From assembly GCA_030602885.1 (NCBI GenBank), contig JAUVYV010000016.1, positions 1-64,000 of the forward strand: DNA of 64,000 bases, written 5' to 3'. A program made the position numbers and the translations under genes. How positions within the stretch are numbered: the stretch's first letter is position 1; each line of letters opens with the position of its first letter. Shown in pieces: positions 9,682 through 18,107 of this stretch. This DNA comes from Phycisphaerales bacterium. Its GTDB lineage: Bacteria > Planctomycetota > Phycisphaerae > Sedimentisphaerales > Anaerobacaceae. The notes under the pieces were generated by a model that was given only the letters and a program-made list of their open reading frames with translations, had not been told where the DNA came from and ran no database searches.

Positions 9682-10659
9682 ATGATGCGAAGATTTATGC
9701 TGATTGTTGCGGCACTGGTCTTTGCGATGCCGGCGTTAGCGGTTGACGTCAATGCCGTCAAGGTTGGCGACGCGAACGATGTTGCCATCACCTACGAAGG
9801 CGGCACGGATGTCAGGGCGTTTGCCCTGAACATCACCGTTGACAACGGCGCGACGATTACGGGCATCAGCGGTTTCTTCAGCGGCGAGGGCGCGGGCTAT
9901 GGTATATTCCCCGGCAGGTTCAGGGACTATATCACCCCGGCGGACCCATGCTGGGACGACCCGAACTACACTCCGGTGGCCCCCAGTGGTGATCCTGGCG
10001 CTGGCTATGATATTCCCAGTGCTGATATCACCATTGAGCTTGGTGCACTTTATGACGGTGCGCCGAACCAGCCGCCTGTGGACGGCAACCTCTGCGTGCT
10101 GCAGATTGATGCACCGAACGGCGATTGCAATGTCTGCATCGAGGTGAATCTGGATCGTGGCAAGGTCGTGATGAATGACGCCAGCGAGGCAACGACGAAC
10201 CTGCCAATATGCAGGAACATCGTGTTCGAGCAGCCCCCGCCACCTCCGTGTTTCCCTGCTGCGTATGTGCAACAGTATGCGGCGTATAATGCGTACGTAG
10301 CTAACGGCTGGGTGCCGGAGATTGATTCGTGGTGTGCATCGCCTGATGGCTCCGGCTATCAGTGTCACGGTGACGGTGACGGCGTGGATTCGGGCTTTCC
10401 GTATTATTACCGAATCTACACGGGCGACCTGAACTTGGTCATCAGTAACTGGAAGGCTACGGCAGGGGTAAAGCCCGCCGGTGCCGATCCGCGAGCTGAC
10501 ATCGACCACAAGGATTCAGGATTCCCATACTACTACTTAATTTACACCGGCGACCTGAACCGTGTGATTGGCAACTGGAAGGATAAATCACCGCCATTGC
10601 CGCAGGATTGCCCGTTGACGGAAGCAGCCAACAATAGCTATGTTGACCCGACTCCGTAA
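9682..10659 (+). CDS. Secreted protein with two atypical dockerin-like repeats (325 aa)
   Basis: A secreted protein of unknown function. ATG 9682 (AGGAAGG eight bases upstream) gives a clean signal peptide (MMRRFMLIVAALVFAMPALA). Residues about 20-190 form a beta-rich domain that resembles planctomycete cohesin-like domains in general character; I cannot prove this. After a Pro run come two copies of a short repeat: residues about 233-252 with SGFPYYYRIYTGDLNLVISN, and about 274-293 with SGFPYYYLIYTGDLNRVIGN. Each follows an acidic segment (GDGDGVD or DIDHKD) like half of a dockerin calcium loop. The PEP-CTERM gene follows 63 bases later. The role could be cell-surface assembly (inference). 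Confidence 0.75.
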   Translation: MMRRFMLIVAALVFAMPALAVDVNAVKVGDANDVAITYEGGTDVRAFALNITVDNGATITGISGFFSGEGAGYGIFPGRFRDYITPADPCWDDPNYTPVAPSGDPGAGYDIPSADITIELGALYDGAPNQPPVDGNLCVLQIDAPNGDCNVCIEVNLDRGKVVMNDASEATTNLPICRNIVFEQPPPPPCFPAAYVQQYAAYNAYVANGWVPEIDSWCASPDGSGYQCHGDGDGVDSGFPYYYRIYTGDLNLVISNWKATAGVKPAGADPRADIDHKDSGFPYYYLIYTGDLNRVIGNWKDKSPPLPQDCPLTEAANNSYVDPTP

Positions 10660-10722
10660 TGGCAGTTAAAGGAAAGATCAGTTGCTAAAGCATAAGAAAT
10701 TTGAAATTTAAAGGAGGATGAA

Positions 10723-11286
10723 ATGAAAAAGCTGTTAGTATTGATGATGGTTCTTGGAATGGTTTCAGCGGCAAATGCAGCGCTGCTAATTTCTGTTAAT
10801 GGTAATACAGATCTGGGGGATACCGAGGTTACGATTCTCGACATTCCGAGCGGCGAGGTGATTATCGACATCTGGGGTGATGGCCAGACACCGCCAAACG
10901 TGTCGCCATGGCTGATCGTCAAGGGGCCTGGCTCAATCGACGGTACCACTGTTACGATCCCCTACATTGATATGGGGGGTGACCTGTCGACCTATATTGA
11001 CCAGGATGATATGGTGCCGGCGTTCCAGGACTTTCTGGGTGACCCGACTATCACGGACGTTGCTGGGATAGAACTCATCAGCAGTTCTCCTACACCGCCT
11101 CCGCTGGAGGGGGTACTGGTTGACCAGATCGTGTTCCACTGTGAGGACCTTGGTGACGTCGAGCTGGTGTTGATGAGCGCCGACTTTGCAACAATTTATG
11201 ACACTCAGGTGATTCATCAGATTCCCGAGCCGATGACAATTGCACTACTCGGTCTCGGCGGACTGTTTCTGCGTCGTCGCAAATAA
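10723..11286 (+). CDS. PEP-CTERM sorting-domain protein (187 aa)
   Basis: An exported protein with an N-terminal signal peptide (MKKLLVLMMVLGMVSAANAA) and a canonical PEP-CTERM tail: PEPMTIALLGLGGLFLRRRK at the extreme C-terminus, that is a Pro-Glu-Pro motif, a membrane helix and an arginine cluster. Such tails are recognised by exosortases, which cut and release or attach the protein at the cell surface. The body is acidic and beta-rich with no domain that I recognise. GGAGG (10713-10717) sits five bases before the ATG. A strong terminator follows at 11318. Its tail differs from those of the two PEP-CTERM proteins near 30 kb. Confidence 0.93.
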   Translation: MKKLLVLMMVLGMVSAANAALLISVNGNTDLGDTEVTILDIPSGEVIIDIWGDGQTPPNVSPWLIVKGPGSIDGTTVTIPYIDMGGDLSTYIDQDDMVPAFQDFLGDPTITDVAGIELISSSPTPPPLEGVLVDQIVFHCEDLGDVELVLMSADFATIYDTQVIHQIPEPMTIALLGLGGLFLRRRK

Positions 11287-11317
11287 GACGGCCAAGAGCC
11301 AGTAACAGTTGGTTTTC

Positions 11318-11351
11318 AAGAGGCAAGTCATTTTGGCTTGCCTCTTTTTTT
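11318..11351 (+). terminator. Rho-independent terminator after PEP-CTERM gene
   Basis: A perfect 10-bp stem (AAGAGGCAAG with CTTGCCTCTT), 9-base loop, then a T run. It lies 32 bases after the stop codon of the 187-residue PEP-CTERM protein and separates it from the lipoprotein gene. Confidence 0.92.
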
Positions 11352-11413
11352 CTGGCTGAAAGGGGGAGAATCTGCTACAATTCGGCTGTATCGAGCTATG
11401 AGGATTGAATGAA

Positions 11414-11968
11414 ATGAGACGAGTATCGGATGTTTTGCTTTGTGCTGTTCTGGGCTTGGTGGTGGCAGGTGGGTGCATCGGGCCTGGCGGGGAAAGCAAC
11501 GATGGCCGGGGTGTCGTCGAGAACAGGCCGAAGCTTCCTGAGATCGTCGTAGGGACGTGGCAGGCGCAGGACAGCCCATGGAGGATCACCCTCGGAGCCG
11601 AGGGTGTAGTTTCCGCAGTCATCCCACTTGGTGTGGTTCAGATAAGGCCCAATCAGGTAACGGAAGTTGAGATGAAAGATGGAAGCGTCAGCACCTATAA
11701 GGCGGGCGATTGCTACGCCGAGTATAATCCATTAAACCGTGAACTATTTGTATCTATCGAGATCGAGGAGTTACACATCAGATTCATGGATGAGAAACTG
11801 GAGGGCAACAGCATTGACAGGTTCATTGGCACGGTTTCTGAGGATGGACAGACATGGGATGCCGAATTGATAAATATATTCGACTATGGGCCTCGTTTCC
11901 CGCAGGGTGAGAACGGCATATATCCCGAGCCGATGGTCTTCGAAAAGGTGGTGGAGGAAGAGCAGTAG
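11414..11968 (+). CDS. Putative lipoprotein (184 aa)
   Basis: Not recognised beyond its export signal. The N-terminus (MRRVSDVLLCAVLGLVVAGG followed by Cys) is a lipoprotein signal with a relaxed lipobox AGGC. The rest is soluble, about 160 residues, and looks like a single beta-rich domain beginning IVVGTWQAQDSPWRITLGAE, the pattern of a lipocalin-like or DUF-type domain with an initial GxW. ATG 11414 is preferred over the upstream TTG at 11405 because GAGGA (11400-11404) is nine bases before the ATG but directly abuts the TTG. It converges with the large beta-helix gene. Confidence 0.7.
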   Translation: MRRVSDVLLCAVLGLVVAGGCIGPGGESNDGRGVVENRPKLPEIVVGTWQAQDSPWRITLGAEGVVSAVIPLGVVQIRPNQVTEVEMKDGSVSTYKAGDCYAEYNPLNRELFVSIEIEELHIRFMDEKLEGNSIDRFIGTVSEDGQTWDAELINIFDYGPRFPQGENGIYPEPMVFEKVVEEEQ

Positions 11969-12014
11969 CAGGGATCGCTGAGGGGTTGTACGGAAGAGGA
12001 TTGAGTTTTACGGG

Positions 12015-14852
12015 TCATTCATACCAGCCGGCTTTCCAGAGCCATTCGTTGGCAAGGAGGGCATAATCAGCAAAATCTATGATGCCATCGGTGTAGAAGT
12101 CGGTTTGCAGGCCGCCGCCGGTTATCAGCCATTCGTCGGTGAGAAGCCCAAGCTCGTAGTAATCGACGATTCCGTCGGTATCAAGGTCAAAGGGATTTGT
12201 GACGACCTCGTCGGCACCGATATCGACACGGCTGTCGAATATCCTTTGCTCGCCGTCAATATCGGTCGTCAGGAGAGCGGGCAGTGAATTGTTGTCGCCG
12301 ATATCGATGCAGCCGGAAGAGGGCAGGAGGTGATAGTTGCCGGTGATGAAGAAATCGTCGTTGGGCTCGGCGGGGGTGTTTGCATCGTCCCAGTGGCCTG
12401 GGTTGACGAAATTAGGGTCGATATCGATGTTGCCGTCGCCCCAGTGGAGGGTGCAGTCGGGGTCGATGGTAGCCTGGGATTGAGCACCTTCGATATCACT
12501 GAAGAGGACGGTCATCTCGGTGGGGATGTTGACGCCCCAGATGCGCAAGGTGTTGATGAGAGCAATCTGGTTTCCGTCGGGTGCGATATTGTCGCGGACG
12601 ATGCAGTTTACGACGAGCGGATTGCTTTCTCTGAATGAGCTTAGTCCGCCTCCTTCGAGTGAGGTATTTCCGATGATGGTGCAGTTTATGTATGTCGGGC
12701 TTGACCAGTAGGCGGCAATTCCGCCACCTCGGTGGTCGGCGGTGTTTGCTGTGATGATGCAGTTGGCGATAAGAGCGTCGGAGTGGTCGTGGCAGTAGAT
12801 ACCGCCGCCGTGATGGCCGGCGCCGACGGCGTGGTTGTTGGCGATGAGGCAGTTGAGGATTGTGGGGCTGCTGTCGTAAAATGCGCAGACAGCGGCGCCG
12901 TAGCCGCGTGTTGCGACGTTATTGGTGATGGCGCAATTGACTATGAGGGGGTTGCTGTAGTGCTCGGTGTAGATTGTGCCTCGGCCGCCTGAGTAGTTGT
13001 CGGTTATTATGCAGTTTTTGATTGTGGGGCTGCTGGCGTTGGTGCATTTGATTGCGCCGCCGTCATATACGCCGCCTCCACCGGTAATAGTGAGTCCGGC
13101 CACGACGGCGTTGGCATCTTCACCGTCGCGGAAATGGAAGGCGCGGTGCAATTCGGGGTCGTAGCCGTTGCTGTCGATTATCGTTGCCGCGACGATGTCC
13201 CAGTTGTTCGGGTTTGTGCTCTGGACGGTGATCGACTTTCCGTAGAACCGTATGTCTCTGTTGCCGTCTCCGGTGTGGGTGCCGATTGTCAGGACGATTG
13301 TCTGACCGTCGTTGGCGTCATCGACCGCCTGCTGTATTGTGTCATAGCCGGTGTATGTGGTTATGTTCCAGACGGGACTTGTTTCGTACGCGCCGATATC
13401 GACGTATTGGCCCATTATTCTTGGCCTGCCGTCATAATCGTTCTGATCGGAGCCCGTGAAATTGGGGTCGCCGGTGTTTATACAGGGGCTGTCATAGTCC
13501 AGATGATAGTCGTTGGTGTCCGGAGCCACGAAATCAGGGTTGGTCGAGATATTGCCGTTGATGCCGGTCTGGTCGGGTATTGCTGGTCCGGTAGTGCCGG
13601 AGTCGTTGTCCCAGAGGTTGTTGTATCTGATTATGGGGGAGCTGTCGTTGGATACCCTTACTGCCCATCCGAAGCCGTTAGATGCTATTATGTTGTTTTC
13701 GATTTGAGGGTTGCTGTTGGGCTGGCAGTCTATTCCGCCGTTGTAGTTGTCTGCAATCGTATTATTGGTAATTGTCGGAGTGCTGCCTACAATCCGAATA
13801 CCCGCACCTGCGTTGTTTCTGCAGATAAGATTATTGCGGATGGTGCCTGCGCTGCTGTAGTAAACGCATATTCCGGCGCCGTTGGAGGAGGTGTTGTCTG
13901 TAATCAAATTTCGTTCGATGAGCGGCCCGGAGAGGTAATAGACATAAATGCCGCCCCCGCCGAGAGACGAAGCGGTGTTTCGACGGATAGTGTTGTCGCT
14001 TACAGAAGGGCTGGAGGTATATGTTATGTGGATGCCGGCGCCGAGGCGGGAATCATTGTCGAGTATTTGGTTTTCAGCTATCGAGCCGTTGCTCCACTGT
14101 CGCAGATGGATACCGCCGCCATAGGAGTCAGCGTGGTTGTTCTCGATGAGATTGCCGGTTATTACGGGGTCGCAGCCCTGGAAGGCGACGATTGCTCCGC
14201 CGTCACCATGGTCGTTGGCGGGGTAGTTGGCGTCGGGAGGAGAAAAACCGTGCTCTTCAACCACGGAGTTGTTGATGAAGGTGTTGTCCGCAATTACGGG
14301 GCTGATATGCACGGTAGGGTTGCTGGGGTTGTTAGGGTTGACGGGGTCGCCGTATATGTAGATGCCGCCTCCCTGGCCTGCCGTGTTATCGACAAAGAGG
14401 TTTTTTGTAACCGTAGGTGCGGACATATTACAGCAGACGACGCCTCCACCGCAGCGGTTCCATCTAAGGCCCTGAAACTCCCATGACACAGGCAGCCAGG
14501 AACCGGTGCCGCCGGTGATGGTGAAGCCACTTAGCACCGAGTCGCTGCCTTCACCGCTTTTGAAGGTAACGACGCTGGCGAGATTCGGGTCTTGCGGATT
14601 TGAGCCGTCGATTATCGTAACGGCGACGATGTTGGGGTCGTTTGGGTCTGTGGAGCGGACGGTGATTGCCTTTCCGAGGAAATCGATGTTTTCGATGTAA
14701 GTGTCCGGGGCGACTACGACCGTATCACCGCTGTTGGCATCATCTATTGCAGACTGAATCGTGCTGTATCCGCCGGGTCCGACAGAGAGGGTGTCGGCCC
14801 AAAGCGATACAGGGCAAATAATCAGCATTGAGAAGACGCAGAGTCTTTTCAT
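12015..14852 (-). CDS. Secreted parallel beta-helix protein with dockerin-like C-terminus (945 aa)
   Basis: A large exported protein with a signal peptide (about residues 1-19, MKRLCVFSMLIICPVSLWA). Two tandem right-handed parallel beta-helix regions follow, each opening with the same motif (STIQSAIDDANSGDTVVVAP near residue 30; DTIQQAVDDANDGQTIVLTI near residue 505). The repeats are of the NNTIADNYNGGI type typical of pectate-lyase-like or PbH1 folds. The last ~55 residues (DLDTDGIVDYYELGLLTDEW then TDGIIDFADYALLANEWLWK) are a dockerin-like pair of calcium-binding-type repeats. No pectinase catalytic residues can be assigned, so enzymatic activity is uncertain. The 448-residue protein at 28358 has the same architecture. 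Confidence 0.88.
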   Translation of the reverse strand: MKRLCVFSMLIICPVSLWADTLSVGPGGYSTIQSAIDDANSGDTVVVAPDTYIENIDFLGKAITVRSTDPNDPNIVAVTIIDGSNPQDPNLASVVTFKSGEGSDSVLSGFTITGGTGSWLPVSWEFQGLRWNRCGGGVVCCNMSAPTVTKNLFVDNTAGQGGGIYIYGDPVNPNNPSNPTVHISPVIADNTFINNSVVEEHGFSPPDANYPANDHGDGGAIVAFQGCDPVITGNLIENNHADSYGGGIHLRQWSNGSIAENQILDNDSRLGAGIHITYTSSPSVSDNTIRRNTASSLGGGGIYVYYLSGPLIERNLITDNTSSNGAGICVYYSSAGTIRNNLICRNNAGAGIRIVGSTPTITNNTIADNYNGGIDCQPNSNPQIENNIIASNGFGWAVRVSNDSSPIIRYNNLWDNDSGTTGPAIPDQTGINGNISTNPDFVAPDTNDYHLDYDSPCINTGDPNFTGSDQNDYDGRPRIMGQYVDIGAYETSPVWNITTYTGYDTIQQAVDDANDGQTIVLTIGTHTGDGNRDIRFYGKSITVQSTNPNNWDIVAATIIDSNGYDPELHRAFHFRDGEDANAVVAGLTITGGGGVYDGGAIKCTNASSPTIKNCIITDNYSGGRGTIYTEHYSNPLIVNCAITNNVATRGYGAAVCAFYDSSPTILNCLIANNHAVGAGHHGGGIYCHDHSDALIANCIITANTADHRGGGIAAYWSSPTYINCTIIGNTSLEGGGLSSFRESNPLVVNCIVRDNIAPDGNQIALINTLRIWGVNIPTEMTVLFSDIEGAQSQATIDPDCTLHWGDGNIDIDPNFVNPGHWDDANTPAEPNDDFFITGNYHLLPSSGCIDIGDNNSLPALLTTDIDGEQRIFDSRVDIGADEVVTNPFDLDTDGIVDYYELGLLTDEWLITGGGLQTDFYTDGIIDFADYALLANEWLWKAGWYE

Positions 14853-15155
14853 TCACAACCTGCCTCCAAAAGGCACCCTCTAAACTGTCCAAGACATATA
14901 TTTTAGCAAAAAACAGGTTCATAGTCCAGTTTTTTCTGTCCAAAGGTGGAGGAGTTTTCGGTAGAAGCCGGTGTGTGCCGGTCTGGAGCGCACGAACAGC
15001 CGCTTTTACCAGACCCACACATCAGGAAAGTACCCAAAATTCGCCACAAAGTATGCACCCGAACAGCAGATAGAGACTGGAATTTTCCTTAGTCAACGGT
15101 ATAATCAGGGAAGAATCGCCTTGTTCGATTTTGCGAAGAGAAATTACCGAACTGT
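14853..15155. other. Intergenic before tRNA-Gly
   Basis: No gene seen. It holds the divergent upstream regions of the beta-helix gene and tRNA-Gly. The only signal noted is a possible promoter at 15077-15105. Confidence 0.5.
15077..15105 (+). promoter_or_regulatory. Possible sigma-70 promoter for tRNA-Gly
   Basis: A perfect -10 hexamer TATAAT (15100-15105) with a weak -35 (CTGGAA, 15077-15082) at 17-base spacing, 50 bases before the tRNA. The -35 match is poor, so the call is tentative. Confidence 0.4.
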
Positions 15156-15227
15156 GCGGGCGTAATTCAGTGGTAGAATGTCGGCTTCCCAAGCCGAATG
15201 TCGTGGGTTCGAATCCCATCGCCCGCT
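15156..15227 (+). tRNA. tRNA-Gly (anticodon CCC)
   Basis: Complete cloverleaf: acceptor GCGGGCG pairs with CGCCCGC, anticodon stem TCGGC/GCCGA holds loop TTCCCAA, T arm GTGGG-TTCGAAT-CCCAT is canonical. Anticodon CCC reads GGG, glycine. Discriminator T at 15227; CCA not encoded. A run of seven more T follows directly and may help termination. Confidence 0.96.
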
Positions 15228-15282
15228 TTTTTTGCTTTTGTCAGGTACGGTAAGTAATTTTCGCTTTTGTGAGGGAACTGCA

Positions 15283-16323
15283 ATGTTCAGCAAATCAATC
15301 CGCACGGTTTTGGCAATTGCACTTTCTATATTGCTGATCGGCTTGGCATTTGCTGCCGAGACAGACAAGCCGAAGAAAACCGTTGAACCGTTTGAGATGA
15401 ACAATCGCATTGGCAGAGGTGTGAATCTCGGCAATGCACTTGAGGCACCCAGCGAAGGCGAATGGGGCGTGACGCTTCAGGAGGAATATTTTCAATTGAT
15501 AAAGGATGCGGGTTTCGATTCGGTGCGCCTGCCTGTCCGCTGGAATGCGCACGCGATGGAAGAGCCGCCTTATACAATCGATGCGGAGTTCATGAAACGA
15601 GTTGACTGGGCGGTTGACAATGCTCTGGCCAGAGACCTTCCCGTAATGCTGAACATCCATCACTACAATGAGCTGGACGACGACCCTGCAGGGCATAAAG
15701 AGCGGTTTATTGCGCTGTGGAAGCAAATCGCAGAGCATTACAAAGACAAACCCGACATCCTTATGTTCGAGCTGATGAACGAGCCGCACGGTAACCTCAA
15801 GGCCAAGCCCTGGAATGAGATACTGGCCGATGCTATCAAGGTTGTTCGCAAGTCGAATCCTGACAGGACCCTGGTTGTGGGCCCGGTACAATGGAATCAG
15901 ATAAGCCAGCTCAAGAACCTCAAGCTGCCCGAAGACGACCGCAATATCATTGTAACCGTGCACTACTACCTGCCGATGAAGCTCACCCACCAGGGCGCAT
16001 CGTGGATAGCCGATTCCAACGACTGGTTAGGGACGAAGTGGACGGGTACCGAAAATGAGAAAAAGGAGATCACCGATAATTTCGACATTGCCGCCGAATG
16101 GGCCAAGAAGCACAATCGGCCTATTCACTTAGGCGAGTTCGGGGCATACAGCAAGGCCGATATGGAATCCCGCGCACGATGGACAAAGTTCGTCGTCGAT
16201 ACGGCTGTCGAGCGAGGTTCTAGCTTTTCCTACTGGGAATTCTGCGCCGGCTTCGGCGTCTATGACCCTGTGAAAAAAGAATGGCACGAGCCGCTTTTGA
16301 AAGCCCTGATTCCGAGAGAGTGA
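15283..16323 (+). CDS. Glycoside hydrolase family 5 (cellulase/endoglucanase-like), exported (346 aa)
   Basis: A GH5 (beta/alpha)8-barrel enzyme that hydrolyses beta-1,4-glucan or a related polysaccharide outside the cytoplasm. The signal peptide covers about residues 1-25 (AIALSILLIGLAFAAE). Visible family motifs: GRGVNLGNALE (45-55), VRLPVRWNAH (81-90), NIHHYNE (124-130), the acid/base FELMNEPHG with Glu167, HYYLP (227-231) and the nucleophile HLGEFGAYS with Glu285. Length fits a single-domain GH5. ATG 15283 has GAGGG about eight bases upstream; a longer open frame upstream runs into the tRNA and is rejected. The exact substrate cannot be read from sequence. Confidence 0.93.
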   Translation: MFSKSIRTVLAIALSILLIGLAFAAETDKPKKTVEPFEMNNRIGRGVNLGNALEAPSEGEWGVTLQEEYFQLIKDAGFDSVRLPVRWNAHAMEEPPYTIDAEFMKRVDWAVDNALARDLPVMLNIHHYNELDDDPAGHKERFIALWKQIAEHYKDKPDILMFELMNEPHGNLKAKPWNEILADAIKVVRKSNPDRTLVVGPVQWNQISQLKNLKLPEDDRNIIVTVHYYLPMKLTHQGASWIADSNDWLGTKWTGTENEKKEITDNFDIAAEWAKKHNRPIHLGEFGAYSKADMESRARWTKFVVDTAVERGSSFSYWEFCAGFGVYDPVKKEWHEPLLKALIPRE

Positions 16324-16380
16324 GCGTTTGCTTTCGAGGCGGTTTTTTTGGCACGTCAAATCGGATTCCGCAAAAAGGGT

Positions 16381-16569
16381 TCATGCTCTAATGATGTCGG
16401 CAATTTTCATCAGGCGGGAGATGTTGTCGCGCTCGGCTTCGCCTAATTTGTCGTAGATGAACTTGATGGTTTCGCGGATTTCGGGAATGACGACGTGCTC
16501 TAAGACGTTGACCCTTCGACGGGTCATCTGCATCTCGACGGCGAAGCCCGAATGGAGCTCATGCTGCAA
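16381..16569 (-). pseudogene. C-terminal remnant of V-type ATPase subunit D
   Basis: The 62-residue frame contains MTRRRVNVLEHVVIPEIRET and KFIYDKLGEAERDNISRLMK, which match the C-terminal helix of V-type ATP synthase subunit D, the central stalk protein that is normally about 200 residues. An in-frame TGA lies four codons before the TTG where the open frame begins, and no upstream part of the gene is present: queE begins 20 bases away. It is therefore a decayed fragment, or at most a small leftover frame. No other V-ATPase genes are in this window. Confidence 0.75.
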
Positions 16570-16589
16570 GCTGTGAGTTCATTTTTGTC

Positions 16590-17270
16590 TCAGAGACCTC
16601 GCTGATTGTCCCAGAGGAGGATTTGCAGGCGGTTGCAAAAGGTATAGCCGGTGCGTTTGCACAAGTCGGCGACCATTGGTGATTTTTCGATAAGCTCGAC
16701 CCTTGTCACGGCCTGGGGCATGAGCATTACCTTCTCGGGGTCAACGTTTCCGATTTGCTCTGTGGTCTGCTGGATTTCGGGCAAATCGTCCTGCGAATCG
16801 ACCACAAATTTGAGTTGATAATCGTAGTTTCGGATGAGCTTGCGGAGGACAGGGATATCGAGGCGCGAGTCTTCGTGGATTTTGGCAAGTTCGGAGTCGT
16901 CGGGAGTTGAATTGCTCAGCTTGGGGCTAATGCTCATAAGGTCGCAGGGCATATCGGGTATGAAAGCAATGCCTGCTGTTTCGATTGTTATGTGTTTGCC
17001 GATGCCCTTAAGGGCACGAGCCAGTTGCAGCAACTCTGAGTTTATCATCGGCTCGCCGCCGGTTGCAACGATGAAGCGGCAAGGCCGCTGCGTAACTGTC
17101 TTTAAGATTTCGTCGATGTCGCATGAAGTGCCGGCGTTACCGTCCCAGGCGTATTTTGTGTCGCACCATTTACAGCGCAGCGGGCAGCCGGCCAGGCGAA
17201 CAAAGACACCTGGGACACCGGCCAGCAGACCTTCACCCTGCAGAGAATAGAAGATTTCGCTAACTGTCAT
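16590..17270 (-). CDS. queE: 7-carboxy-7-deazaguanine synthase QueE
   Basis: A radical-SAM enzyme of queuosine biosynthesis: it converts 6-carboxy-tetrahydropterin to 7-carboxy-7-deazaguanine. The [4Fe-4S]/SAM motif CPLRCKWC (Cys29, Cys33, Cys36, spacing CxxxCxxC) follows the family start SEIFYSLQGEGLLAGVPGVF. The glycine-rich SAM contact ATGGEP is at about residues 69-74. Length 226 aa is normal. It lies 36 bases after queC on the same strand and is probably co-transcribed. Some members add to the SAM cap, so length and the first motif were the deciding evidence. Confidence 0.95.
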   Translation of the reverse strand: MTVSEIFYSLQGEGLLAGVPGVFVRLAGCPLRCKWCDTKYAWDGNAGTSCDIDEILKTVTQRPCRFIVATGGEPMINSELLQLARALKGIGKHITIETAGIAFIPDMPCDLMSISPKLSNSTPDDSELAKIHEDSRLDIPVLRKLIRNYDYQLKFVVDSQDDLPEIQQTTEQIGNVDPEKVMLMPQAVTRVELIEKSPMVADLCKRTGYTFCNRLQILLWDNQRGL

Positions 17271-17306
17271 TGTGCTGCTCCGGACAAATGGAGCACGTTC
17301 GGTTTC

Positions 17307-18032
17307 TCAGCCGGCTGTGGGAGTTTTACATTCTTCCACATAATCGATCGGGTCCGCAAGGCCGGCTTCGTGGAATCCCTTCAGTCGCAGGAGGCAGGAG
17401 TCGCATCGGCCGCAGCTTCTGCCCTTTTCGTCGGGGTCGTAGCAACTATGGGTAAGCGAGTAATCAACGCCGAACCTCCTGCCGGCCATTACTGTCTGGG
17501 CCTTGGTCATGTTGATAATCGGTGTATGAATGGTAAATTCGCCTTTGCCTTGGGCACCTGCAGCAGTAGCAAGATTGGCCAGCTTTTGGAAAGTGGATAT
17601 GAATTCGTGTCGGCAGTCGGGGTAGCCGCTGAAATCGGTGGCATTGACGCCGATGAAAATGTCAAAGGCGCCAAGGACTTCTGCCCAGGCGAGGGCGTAA
17701 CTGAGGAATATCGTGTTGCGAGCAGGCACATAGGTAAGCGGGATATTGTCGGATGAGCCCAAATCTTTCCTGTCTTTTGGAACATCGATGCTGCGGTCGG
17801 TAAGCGCCGAGCCGCCAAGCCCTGCCAGGTCGATTTCCAGAAAGAGATGGTCAACCACTCCCATTGAGCGGGCCACTCTTTGCGCCGCTTCAATCTCCCG
17901 CTCGTGTCGCTGGCCGTAGCGAAAGGTCAGAGCAAAAAGCCGGAAACCCTCGTCGCGTGCAATGGCCAGGGTCGTGGCTGAATCGAGCCCTCCGCTCAGC
18001 AGCACAACGGCTTTATTATTTTCGCGCGACAT
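17307..18032 (-). CDS. queC: 7-cyano-7-deazaguanine synthase QueC
   Basis: An ATP-dependent ligase that converts 7-carboxy-7-deazaguanine to preQ0 with ammonia, the step after QueE. The PP-loop SGGLDS is at residues 13-18. The C-terminal zinc site has four cysteines ([17 protein letters not shown]). Length 241 aa is typical. First gene of the queC-queE unit, divergent from queF; the two start codons are 75 bases apart. GAGT-type Shine-Dalgarno (GGAG, about 18041) lies upstream of ATG 18032. Confidence 0.96.
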   Translation of the reverse strand: MSRENNKAVVLLSGGLDSATTLAIARDEGFRLFALTFRYGQRHEREIEAAQRVARSMGVVDHLFLEIDLAGLGGSALTDRSIDVPKDRKDLGSSDNIPLTYVPARNTIFLSYALAWAEVLGAFDIFIGVNATDFSGYPDCRHEFISTFQKLANLATAAGAQGKGEFTIHTPIINMTKAQTVMAGRRFGVDYSLTHSCYDPDEKGRSCGRCDSCLLRLKGFHEAGLADPIDYVEECKTPTAG

Positions 18033-18045
18033 TTTTTACTCCTTC

Positions 18046-18074
18046 TTGCCATAGTTATCAGCACTTATTATATT
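18046..18074 (+). promoter_or_regulatory. Promoter for queF and the zinc-ribbon gene
   Basis: TTGCCA (18046-18051), a 17-base spacer and TATATT (18069-18074): each hexamer matches the sigma-70 consensus at five of six positions. Expected start near 18081, leaving a leader of about 27 bases before queF. No preQ1 riboswitch fits in so short a leader. Confidence 0.65.
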
Positions 18075-18107
18075 AGCTTAACGGAATTTTTGCGAGGTTC
18101 AACTGAA

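Noticed and set aside
10660-10722. Sigma-54 promoter in front of the PEP-CTERM gene
   Set aside because: TGGCAG and TTGCT are present, but the spacing between the GG and GC elements is far too long for a -24/-12 promoter.
13134-14486. A 450-codon plus-strand frame opposite the beta-helix gene
   Set aside because: It is the complement of a repeat-rich, biased coding sequence. Its product is an improbable Val/Asp/Cys-rich string with no signal peptide, while the minus strand has a full architecture.
18033-18107. preQ1 riboswitch in front of queC or queF
   Set aside because: I could not find the small pseudoknot or its A-rich tail, and the predicted queF leader is only about 27 bases.
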